Shown: positions 55,618-64,000 of the stretch, one piece after another
How positions within the stretch are numbered: position 1 is the stretch's first letter
Layout of the letters: every line of letters begins with the position of its first letter
Assembly (NCBI GenBank): GCA_030068075.1
Contig: CM057841.1
Span: 51,439,030-51,503,029 of the forward strand
DNA length: 64,000 nucleotides
Source: Paguma larvata
Lineage: Eukaryota; Chordata; Mammalia; Carnivora; Viverridae
Direction of reading: 5' to 3'
Notes under the pieces: generated by a model
The model's input: the letters and a program-made list of their open reading frames with translations, nothing else
What the model was told of the DNA's origin: nothing
The model's database searches: none
Translations under genes and position numbers: made by a program

Positions 55618-55830
55618 TCCACCCGTTCATTGATTCATTTGTTCACTCTTGATTCATTCATCAAACATGTATTGTCGGCCTCCTATGTCCTGAGCACTAT
55701 TTTTGTTAGGAGTTTCGGGGAAGGCTTCATTGGTGAGGTGTCATTTGGGCAGAGAGAGACATACATGGCTTGCAGGAGAGAGCCCTGCAGATAGGAGACC
55801 ACGTGTGTGAACTGGTTCATAAAGTACTTG
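55618..55830 (-). repeat. L2 relic, antisense
   Basis: cattgattcatttgttcact, gtcggcctcctatgtcctga, gtgaggtgtcatttgggcag and ggagagagccctgcagatag. Confidence 0.65.
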
Positions 55831-55989
55831 CATCTAGAAACTTCCGTGGAGGTTGGCAGTCGCTGCTTTGCCACCGCCCGTTGTCAAGACCTACATTAGG
55901 AGGCAGAAAGAGCGGCACCTCGGAAAATTAGAAAAAGACGTAGGCAGCTACACTGTGGGCCTACAGTTAATGCATCAATTTTGTTCCCG

Positions 55990-56335
55990 AATATTGGGGG
56001 CCAAGTGTTTGTGTTCCCCCTGGATTCATATGCTGAAGCCTGGTGTCCAGCGTGATGATACTGGGAGGTGGAGCCGTTGGGAGGCGGTTTGCCGTTAGAT
56101 GAGTTCATGAGAGGGAGTCCCTCCTGATGTGGATGCTGCCCTTAGAAGCAGAGGAGAAGAGAGAGATCTCTGCGGGCGTGCACCCAGGAAAGGCATGGGA
56201 GCGCACGCTGAGGGGGTCGTCTGCAAGCCTGGAGGAGAGCTCTTACCAGAAATGAATCACCTTATTCCCGGACTTCCAGCTTCCTGAACCATGAGACACA
56301 CGTGTGTTATTTGAGCCACGTGTGTGGCAAAGAGG
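55990..56335 (+). mobile_element. MaLR solo LTR relic (MST/MLT1-like)
   Basis: attcatatgctgaagcctgg, gaggtggagccgttgggagg, gatgagttcatgagagggag, gctgcccttagaagcagagg, gtctgcaagcctggaggaga, cttaccagaaatgaatcacc and ggacttccagcttcctgaac follow exactly the landmark order of an ERVL-MaLR long terminal repeat. No internal viral genes are present. Confidence 0.85.
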
Positions 56336-57400
56336 TTCCAGAAGCAGGGGTTCAAGGTGAGTGTGGGTAACACAGAACTGCTGATGGGGAAATAGCAGCA
56401 AGGCTTTTCAGTATGGATATGGTCGGTGAGGACCTTGCTGGCATGAAGAGTAATAACCAAAAAAAAAAATACCCCCTCCTCCCCCCGAAAAAATTAAATA
56501 AAAGACATGAGGGATGGAAGTTCCCTGTGGTGGGCAGAAGAACCTGTTTCAAATCCAGGCTCTGCCGTTTAACCCGTCTGAGCTTTAGTTTGCTGTGGAC
56601 CTTAGAGGTAGTGCCTGTTAGTCTCTAGCCCCTCACTGTGGTAGCTCTATTTATTTGATTATGTTCTCTTGTCTTGGGGGAATTGGAAAGTGGGTGTGAG
56701 CGCAGCTAGCAGGGAAGCATCCCACTTGGGATCCAGGGCTATGAACTGCCTTTCCCGGTCAGCCGCTCCGCAGGGATACCAACCTCATTCCAGAAAGCAG
56801 CATCCAGCCTCAGCAGCCAGTTGGCTCAGGACCTTTCCGCTTTCTGCTGCTTTGGCCACCAGCTGCCATTAAACAAGGCTCACTAGATGGAGCAGGGAAG
56901 GAAGATGCGGAGGGCGGAGGTCGATCCACCTAGCTTGGCAGGACAACCTCAGAGGAAACGATTGCTGAGGCATTCCCAAAGGACTTGGGCCCCAGGAATC
57001 ATGGTGGTGTGCAAGGAGAACAGGGAAGAGTGACCCCTTCCTACGCCGCGTGCATGGCTTGTGTTGGATTCTAGAAAACCTTGGCAGCACTAACAGCCTG
57101 GTTGTGCCGGGATGTGTGTTTTATAGCTGAAATGTGGGGGACTCCCCCTGTAACCTTTTCAAGACAAGGTGGGGAGAAAAGCAAGGTCTGTTTTCCTGCT
57201 GTGTGAATCTAGGTTAGGTCCAAGGAAGAGGGTGCGCTTCCTAGAGAGGGAGGAGCCAAAAAGGATGCAGGGCTTAGGGTGGACGTCCCAACCGGGGCGC
57301 CCTGCCCGGCGCACCCTCGATAGCTCATGAGTGCTCCCATGCTGCTGGGAGGTCCAAAACTTTGTGACAAGGAGGTAAAACATAAAGACAGGACCTGAGC
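56336..57400. other. Unique intronic sequence
   Basis: No recognised element. A short CpG-rich spot (ccaaccggggcgccctgccc) lies near 57289-57310. Confidence 0.5.
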
Positions 57401-57404
57401 TGGT

Positions 57405-57790
57405 TATAATGGCTTGTACCAGTCAGGATGCATTAGGTTGTGATGCAGTAACAAACATCCCCAGATCTCCATGACTCTGTAAATGCAGTCAATTTATTTC
57501 CCACGCATGAGAAAAGGGAACAGTGGGTGGAGTTCTGCCTTTGAAAGTCACTGGCCTCGGCACCGTCTCCTACGCATGGCTCTGTTATTTGCAGTACAGA
57601 AAACGGGACGGGGCAGATCAGTGCCTGGCCTTGAAAGCTTCCTCCCAGAAGTATTACTTGCCCCCCCTCCCCACTCTCCCGCTGTCATTGGACACAACAA
57701 GTCCACAGCCATGCCTAACTTTGCATGGACCTGAAGTGCAAGCCTACTGTGTACCCCAAAGAAGTGAGAAAGCGGGATATCTATGAGTGG
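57405..57790. repeat. Mammal-wide interspersed repeat, copy C
   Basis: atggcttgtaccagtcagga, gttgtgatgcagtaacaaac, caatttatttcccacgcatg, ctgtcattggacacaacaag, tccacagccatgcctaactt and gcaagcctactgtgtacccc. Best preserved of the three copies. Confidence 0.65.
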
Positions 57791-57989
57791 TTTTAATAAC
57801 TGCCACGGTGGCAGTGGAAATGGCATCTATTTTTAATGTGGGTTAGAAAATAATTGGTCAGATATTGCAAGATTTTTTTTTTTTGTAGCGGATGGAAAAG
57901 CGCTTACAGATTTTAAAATGCCCTGGCATAGCACCTCTGTTTGAAACAGAAGGAAGAGATGACATCGGGGGCCAGCGACACAGAGCTTT

Positions 57990-58145
57990 CACTTCGGTGC
58001 CATGACAAATACCAGGGAGATGTAATTGCAAAATGAAGCTGCAAGTGTCTTACCCAGGGAACTGGGTAACAACCTGCCTGGCTTCATAAAGAAGGAATAA
58101 TATCCAATTAGACTAAGTGTATTCGGTGCCTGAGTGACAAGCTCT
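57990..58145. other. Candidate conserved noncoding element (short)
   Basis: Repeat-free: gatgtaattgcaaaatgaag, ggaactgggtaacaacctgc, aataatatccaattagacta. Low confidence, appearance only. Confidence 0.28.
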
Positions 58146-58559
58146 GGAGACCGCAGGGCCTCTGGGGCCCCCAGGGCGGTTTCAGGAGGCTGTCTGAGAC
58201 CTGTCCGGGGTGTGAGAGCACGGGCCCGCTGCACAGCAGGAGCTGATCAACATGTCACGCTCGGCTGCGCGCCCCCCTGGTAGGGCTGCCTCGGCTCCTC
58301 TGAGCACCCGAAGGAGGTCCAGCCTGAGTTCTAGGCAGCAGCACCTTGTCTCCGGCCCCCTGTGCTGTGACTGTACAGCTGCGCCCGTGGCCGCTGCCGC
58401 ATTGGTCTTACATTTCAGACCGACCTCCCGGGCCCTCAGGCCTCAGGATCCCTGTCCCTGCCACGGGCTTGTCCCGCACAGTCACTGCCGTCCCTCTTGC
58501 CACAAGTACCAGTACTTTCCAGGTCAGACTGAAGGGTCCAAGTCCCGAGTCCCTCCAGT

Positions 58560-58735
58560 TCCTGCCTGCGTGACCTATGCCCAAATGCCGAACCTCTTTG
58601 AAGGTTTTTCTTTTCCGCCTCTATAAAACGTGGTTTACAGTTGCTCCCTCCAATGAGGGCTTGTGTGAGGGTTGGAGACCAGCTGTATACGTCACCAAGC
58701 ACAGAGCCTGGCACTCAGCGTTGCTGCCGTTGGTG
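58560..58735 (+). repeat. MIR, sense
   Basis: gcctgcgtgacctatgccca, ttccgcctctataaaacgtg, gagggcttgtgtgagggttg and gcacagagcctggcactcag in sense MIR order. Confidence 0.82.
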
Positions 58736-58739
58736 TATC

Positions 58740-59315
58740 CCCTCTGTTCAAGTCTGGCCTCCCTTGAAGCCTTTCTGGTCCTCAGCCCCCAGGGAGGGCA
58801 TCTTCCCCTGAATAAGGGTGTATCTGCCAGTTGTGCCGGGTAACCATACTGCTCGGATCTTTCCTTCCCTAACATTCGTGTCCGAAGTCCCTGCTGGAGT
58901 GCGAGGCTAGGTCTTGGTTCCTGTGTAACCGTAACACCTCGCTGCGTTCTCTGCAGGTTGACCCCTAGCTGCTTTCGTAGTTTGATTTTACGTCTTTGTT
59001 ATGTTAATGAGTTGCCTTATCTTTGTGAAAACAGGTTGAATGTCAACAGTCAATGAACAAATAATCTTTTCGGTTTAGTTTAAGCATTCAGAGCTAGACC
59101 GGAACCCAGGCCTTGGCTCTGTGTATTTTAGTTCCATGAGTGTGACAGCGTTTGGTACTTAATTATATTCAAATAGTGTTAGAGAGACCTGGATGAGAGC
59201 AGGGTTAAGAGGATTGTCCTTGATATTTAAGCCCGTGTGGGTCTCAAATCCACCAGTTTGAGTCAGTGAAAGGTTCGGTATTAGATGCAGGGTGTTGTAG
59301 GGGAAGATCATTAGC
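58740..59315. other. Unique intronic sequence
   Basis: No element is recognised. Confidence 0.5.
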
Positions 59316-59319
59316 CAGA

Positions 59320-59415
59320 GAAGGGACACTGCATTGTATTGCTGTTTTCGTCACATAACTGTGCTCTTTGGCAAATCACTTAAGTCCCACAGATCTGTTT
59401 CTTCCTCTTTCAAAC
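59320..59415 (+). repeat. MIR fragment, sense
   Basis: ctgttttcgtcacataactg, ctttggcaaatcacttaagt and ctgtttcttcctctttcaaa in sense order. Confidence 0.6.
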
Positions 59416-59615
59416 ACCGTGTGTCAGGTGCTGCATTGAGCATGGTATGCCTGGTGTCCTATCTTTTTAAACCCTAATGATGATCCTCGAGACGTCGGGA
59501 CTGTTGTTATTTTCCTCTGACAATAAAGCAAACTGGGGCTCAGGTGACCTGGCTCAAGATAGGACAGCTACTAAGAGGCACAACAGAGACAGGAGCATGT
59601 GGCCGGCCATTGCCC
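59416..59615 (-). repeat. MIR, antisense, abutting the preceding one
   Basis: gtgtcaggtgctgcattgag, ttttaaaccctaatgatgat, ctgacaataaagcaaactgg and gataggacagctactaagag in reversed order. Together with 59320-59415 it forms a head-to-head pair. Confidence 0.65.
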
Positions 59616-60200
59616 TCTTCCAGGAGGCACACTGCCTGCCTCGGTGTATGCAGGTGTCAGCGGTCCTTCCTGGGTCCAAGGGAAGTCTTGTTCCCTGCCT
59701 TTGTGGCCACCACACTCCTTGGCTACGGCACCATCCTCAGAGCCAGCAATTCCGCATCTTTCTGGGCTTTTTTTTTGCAGCCAGGTCTTTCTCTGATTCT
59801 CTTCTCCTGCCTCTATCTTCTCAAAGGGTCACCTTTGAGGACCCTCGTCATGACTTTGGGACCACCTGGATAATCCAAGGCAAGCTCTCTGTTTTAAGTT
59901 CCGCTGCTTAGCAGTCTTCATTGACCTGCAACCCGAATTCTCTTTGTCGTGTAACCTGATGTGTTCACGGTTTCCGGGGACTAGGACCTGGACCGCTTTG
60001 AGAAAGGGAGGGGCAACGTTCTGTCTCCTGCACAGTGTTAGCACATTGCCCTATATACACTGTAGGAAAATGCAGCACTTCCTTCCTGTTTCTTTCAGAC
60101 TTCCTGCCCTCCCTTTCAGGATGTTTGGAGTGGTTGAGGTAGTACTGAAAGTGAGGATAATTGGTTGATCCTGATTTCCGGCTGGTAGAAATAAAAATAC
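59616..60200. other. Unique intronic sequence
   Basis: No element is recognised. Confidence 0.5.
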
Positions 60201-60204
60201 AATT

Positions 60205-60415
60205 GGGGCGCCTGGGCGGTTCAGTTAAGCGTCTGATTTCAGCTTAGGTCATGATCTCGCTGTCAGTAAGTTAGAGCCCCGCATCGGGCTCTGTGCTGAC
60301 AACTCAGAGCCTGGAGCCTGCTTCAGATTCTATGTCTCCCTCTCTCTGTGCTCCTCCCCCCCTCGTGCTCTCTCTCTGTCTCTGTCTCTCAAAAATGAAT
60401 AAACGTTGAAAAAAA
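60205..60415 (+). mobile_element. CAN-SINE, sense
   Basis: ggggcgcctgggcggttcag head (the usual gtggctcagtcg is shortened by a few bases), 'gctgacaactcagagcctgg', CT run, ctcaaaaatgaataaacg tail. Flanks aaaaatacaa and aaaaaataca suggest a target-site duplication. Confidence 0.94.
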
Positions 60416-60717
60416 ATACAGATACAACCTTGATGGGAAAAAGGTGTTAAAGATATAAGAAAAGCATACAGGGCAAGGAGGAACTAGCCTTTTTTGAGCA
60501 GTAGAAAACCAAGGGTCCCAAAGAATTGCATGGGCTAATGTACTATCAAAGATAGAACACTCCTGTTTGTGAATTCCTGCTGTGTTGAGCACGAGCCCCC
60601 TGACGAGATCAGAGCCTGACCAGACTGTTCTGCCGGGCTCTGAGCTTCTGACCTTAGTAGACAACTAAAAAGCTTTTTGCAGGCTCAGAAGAGAAATGTC
60701 TCACTGAAAGTTACTAT

Positions 60718-60760
60718 GTGCCAGGTGTCATGCAAGGTGTCATGCAAGGTGTTTTGCACG
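60718..60760. repeat. Short tandem duplication of gtgtcatgcaag
   Basis: Two perfect 12-bp copies followed by a related gtgttttgcacg third unit. Confidence 0.9.
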
Positions 60761-61535
60761 TGCTTGTAACGTTCAACAGAAGATTCATCCATCCACTCAG
60801 CAAAGTTACTTCACCTACCGGGAAAGGGTGTTTAATATATAGGGGTACAGGGATAAATAATTCTGTATGCTGTGGAGACTTGCCTTCTGCAGAGGTCAGG
60901 TTCCGAAGTCAGCATCTCAGCTGGAGATAGACTGCAGGCAAATGACCCTCAAAGATCCTTCCAGATTGCATGCCCTTGGCAACTCCAAGCCAGTTGAGAA
61001 ACTCGTAGGCCAGTTTCTTGTATTTCAGCCCCGACAGAGGCCCACTCCCATACAACCATCTCCGTTTTTCGCAGGCTCTGCTCCTCCTTGTCTTTGCTCT
61101 GCTCAGTGCCCTCGGCGTTCAGAGGTGGTTTGTCGGCGGGTGTTGTGATTGGACTGTTTGGGGCAGGGCGCAATCTTGTATTGAATTCTGTGGTCAAACA
61201 ATGAGAAGACTACTCTCCTTGCTCTAAGGAAAACAAAACGTAAGGATGAAATTGGTACATTTATGACTGTCACAGTCATGGTTTAATGTTTTCTCTAGAT
61301 TTTTGATGTCTAGAGGCATTACTTCATGGGGAGGGCCCTTCCTGGCTCAGAATGTCCTTAGCCTTTGCACCATGCCGTGTATACGCGCATCCGAGTTTAT
61401 GTGCTGTCGATAGAGACAGTGATTTTTATTCATTAGAGTTTTGGAGTCTAATTGTTTTTAAACTGCCACTTTTGTTTGTTAAAGATACAGATGTCTGGCC
61501 AGAGAGGAAAGCCAGGCGAATTTATCGTCACAATT
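60761..61535. other. Unique intronic sequence
   Basis: No element is recognised. Confidence 0.5.
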
Positions 61536-61539
61536 AGAC

Positions 61540-62200
61540 GCCTTCACAATTTGAAAACTTATCACTTAAATTGGTGAAGTGTCACTTTTATGCAACTTGA
61601 TGTTTAGAAATCCTCGGAGCCCAGGACGAAACTCAGGTGCAATTTAACAAGATCTCGGTGAGATAAAGGAAGTCGCTCTTGACGAGACATTGAGACAAAC
61701 TGGTTGGAATTTTCCACTTCCCTCCTCCAGGAATAGGTGAAGGGCGACAGACCACAAATTGATTTTTGTGTAACTTTTAAATTCAGTGGAGCAGAGTTTA
61801 AAAAAAAAAAAAAAGTTGCTGGATTTGAAGTTGCCCTGTGTTTGATCGCTGCCAGGAAGTTAGTTAATATGTTAATGTGAATTTAGATGAGCAGTGCGGT
61901 TTCACTCTTCATGTTAATTTTGTGCTGCCCGCTAGTCTCCGGGCACCTGAGAACAAGTCATAGGTTACATGTTTTCTTATTTGTGGGCATTAAGCAATAT
62001 CTTTAAAATGTAAAATAAAGCCGACAAAACGCACAGCCTGATAACAACAACAAATCTAATCTAAAGTGACACGGGGGGGACTCTCCCAGACGCTTTTCTC
62101 TTTAATGTAACATGACTTTAAATTGAAGCATCCCCACAGTGATTGAAAAATTCTCAGAGCTTGTCTCCTATGATTACATTTCTGATCTGTACAACTTAAT
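61540..62200. other. Candidate conserved noncoding element(s)
   Basis: About 660 bp without transposon traces apart from a poly-A run at 61800-61814. Contains cttttaaattcagtggagc, gttagttaatatgttaatgt, cttcatgttaattttgtgct and gtaaaataaagccgacaaaa. Motif texture resembles deeply conserved noncoding DNA. Confidence 0.4.
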
Positions 62201-62474
62201 TTCTTAACTCGGTGAGTCTCAGTTTGGCGAGTGAATAGTTTTCTTTTGCTTTCTCTCTTGCTTGCTTGATTTGGTAACAGACTCTACTTGGCAACCAGGC
62301 AAATGGAGCTCTGTCACCTTGGGAAATGGTGGGAGAGCCTACAATGAGAAAGACCGCGAGAACCGCCGTAGAAGATGTGTCTCCGAGTCTCTTGCTCCTC
62401 TCTTGCTTCTTCCTCTCCCCTCCCCTTTCTTTCTCCTCTCCACTCTCCAGTGTGGCGATGCCTGCGTGGTGCTG

Positions 62475-62560
62475 TGAACACACTAAAATGCGCAGAGCTG
62501 TACGCTTTCAATGGACGAATTGTATTGCATATGAACTATATCTCAATAAAGCAGTAACAT
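62475..62560 (+). repeat. Old L1 3' end, sense
   Basis: gctttcaatggacgaattgt, attgcatatgaactatatct and caataaagcagtaac match the terminal L1 text 'gaattatatctcaataaagctg', including the AATAAA polyadenylation signal. Confidence 0.8.
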
Positions 62561-62565
62561 ATATC

Positions 62566-62777
62566 AAATTTTTAAAAAATATTTTATTAGAAAGAGTGTG
62601 TGTGCACGCACCCAAGCAGGGGAGGGTCAGAGAGAGAGGGGGACCCAGAATCTGAAGCAGGTTCCAGGGTCTGAGCCGTCAGCACCGAGCCCGACACGGG
62701 GCTCAAACTCACGAGCCAGGAGGTGATGGCCTGAGCTGAAGTTGGAAGGTTAAGTAGCTGAGCCATCCAGGTGCCCC
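62566..62777 (-). mobile_element. CAN-SINE, antisense
   Basis: ttttattagaaagagtgtgt, 'gccgtcagcaccgagcccga', gaggtgatggcctgagctg and gccatccaggtgcccc. aagcagtaa is found on both sides (62549-62557 and 62782-62790), a target-site duplication lying in the L1 tail. Confidence 0.93.
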
Positions 62778-62790
62778 GTTCAAGCAGTAA

Positions 62791-63390
62791 TATATTTTTA
62801 AAAATGTCTCGGGAGTCATCAGGAGCATAATTACTCCAGAAATTGTGTTTTGATGAAGTCAAAATTAACTTAGAATGGATTATCCTTCTCTGGAATGGAA
62901 GGGATTGCCCAGTGGTTGCTCATGCTTGTTATCCAGGGCACTCACTCAAATGCTTTATCCAGTGGTGTCTGGAATGTGTTGGGATTCTGCTTGATGTTTT
63001 CTTGAGTTTGGGGTTCAATTTCTGGGGCTTCGTATGTGATCTCGGTGAATTTTATGTGATTCAAAGGCTGTGCTTATATCACTGATGCTCCCGTGTAGGC
63101 AAAATAGCACCGTCAACTCGAATCCTTCTGTTGGCGTACATGCAGGCGTAGCGTCCTCGCCTTCCTCCACACCTTTCGTTTCAGAGCTGCCTTGTGTATT
63201 CAGCTTGGGTAATTACTAAAGTGAGTAACAATTATCCAGCAAGTGTTCCTTTTGATCATGACCGTATGACTGAAATGATTTTTTCTAAGTAATCCTCAAA
63301 GGCCTCTGACCATTCTTTGGTTTCCTGCACAGTTTCCAGTGGTATTTTCAGATTTTAAAGAGAAAATCAAAGCTGTCTTTTCCATTTTAT
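62791..63390. other. Unique intronic sequence
   Basis: No element is recognised. Confidence 0.5.
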
Positions 63391-63394
63391 CACC

Positions 63395-63450
63395 TTCCTT
63401 CCTTTCCTCTCCTCCTCCTCTTCTTCTTCTTCTTTTTTTTTTTTTTTAAC
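63395..63450. repeat. Pyrimidine-rich (CCT/CTT)n plus T-run
   Basis: ccttcctttcctctcctcct, then cttcttctt units and about 15 T. Confidence 0.85.
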
Positions 63451-63774
63451 TCAGCTGTCTTAGCTTGGGTATTTAATTTTTAACACAGCTATTGGTAATT
63501 GTAAATTTTCATTTGAAATATGCTTAATGTTTTCTTATGTAAGGCAAGGAATTTAAGGATAAGAAAACCATTTACACTTGGTCTGACACGAAAAGCAATT
63601 TACAGGTGGTGGTGTGACCCAGACCACGAAGGGGAAAAGGACCAGCCCTGTGAGCCATTCCCGTTGGAATGTGATGATGAGGGGCCCCCAGTCATAGGAT
63701 AAGGGCTTTGTTTGTGGAGGGAGACGGGCTCCTGATTTCTTCCTTCAGGTGGCGTTGGCTGCAATAATTTTGTT

Positions 63775-63946
63775 TCAGTTTCTTTATTTTGAGAGAGAGA
63801 GAGAGAGAGAAGCAGACAGAGGGAGGGAGAGAGGGTGAGCGAGAATTCCATGCAGGCTCTGCGCTCGAACTCACAAACAGTGAGATCATGACCTGAGCTT
63901 ACATCAAGAGTCGGACACTTAAGCGGCTGAGCCACCCAGGCGCCCC
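63775..63946 (-). mobile_element. CAN-SINE, antisense, internally shortened
   Basis: tctttattttgagagagaga start, gcaggctctgcgctcgaact, gagatcatgacctgagct, gccacccaggcgcccc end. The 'gagctgtcagcacagagccc' middle piece is missing. Flanks caataattttgttt and caatcatttctttt resemble a target-site duplication. Confidence 0.9.
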
Positions 63947-64000
63947 TCCAATCATTTCTTTTTGGAAAAATTAGGGTACAAAATTACCACCCAGAAGCTT

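Larger units (their letters stand above)
8852..64000 (+). other. WWOX: WWOX intron 5, 5' portion
   Basis: Everything downstream of the exon 5 donor is inferred to be intron 5, which is over 200 kb in human, so a 55 kb stretch with no further exon is expected. It contains about 21 CAN-SINE copies, L1, L2, MIR, MaLR LTR and DNA-transposon relics, microsatellites, and islands of unique sequence. No exon 6 sequence (beginning His-Lys-Ala-Lys in human, from memory) was found. Confidence 0.82.

Noticed and set aside
57290..57320. CpG island promoter
   Set aside because: The CpG cluster is only about 30 bp long, far short of a CpG island.
8852..64000. Presence of WWOX exon 6
   Set aside because: No stretch encoding the expected KAKVEAMTLDLAL type sequence was seen. 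The intron is over 200 kb in human.

Overview
This window is vertebrate nuclear DNA from a carnivoran of the cat branch (Feliformia, most likely a felid). The species clue is a tRNA-derived short interspersed element present in about 25 copies on both strands. It has a gcgcctgggtggctcag head, a gttcgagccc B box, a 'gtgctgacagctcagagcctg' type body, a CT-rich stretch and an AAATAAA/A-rich tail, which is the cat-type CAN-SINE (SINEC) form. There are no operons, bacterial signals, long uninterrupted reading frames, rRNA or CRISPR arrays.

One protein-coding exon can be supported. Positions 8745-8851 (+) encode 35 whole codons plus two leading bases of the short-chain dehydrogenase domain of WWOX (WW domain-containing oxidoreductase), matching coding exon 5 in length (107 bp), phase and splice signals. 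The window is therefore an internal slice of WWOX: the 3' part of intron 4 (1-8744), exon 5, and about 55 kb of intron 5 (8852-64000). In human, this gene spans the common fragile site FRA16D, so unusual DNA structures in the introns deserve attention.

Layout. 1-8744: intron 4 with three CAN-SINEs near the left end, a truncated fourth near 8.24 kb, an AT-rich inverted repeat near 4.45 kb and a TCC/GCC tract near 5.95 kb. 8745-8851: WWOX exon 5. 9-13 kb: L2/MIR relics and two CAN-SINEs. 13-20 kb: mostly unique sequence with MIR relics and one MaLR-like LTR. 20-24 kb: three CAN-SINEs, including the best-preserved one. 25.8-26.0 kb: a 200 bp polypyrimidine micro/minisatellite. 27.9-29.8 kb: a mammal-wide repeat, a DNA-transposon fossil and two adjacent CAN-SINEs. 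32-37 kb: four CAN-SINEs and a second copy of the mammal-wide repeat. 38-39 kb: unique AT-rich homeodomain-motif sequence. 41.3-42.2 kb: an antisense 3' L1 fragment. 43-51 kb: several CAN-SINEs, L2/MIR relics and an old L1 3' end. 51.3-56 kb: the longest stretch almost free of recent repeats, with several regions that look like conserved noncoding elements. 56-64 kb: a MaLR LTR, the third mammal-wide repeat copy, MIRs, more unique sequence and three CAN-SINEs.

Only the WWOX exon makes protein. The rest is intron; any function would be cis-regulatory (enhancers within a very long intron), structural (fragility, replication timing) or RNA-level (inverted SINE pairs). I found no convincing previously undescribed system. 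The best leads are the unique islands that look conserved, the polypurine/polypyrimidine tract and the amino-acid changes in the exon.
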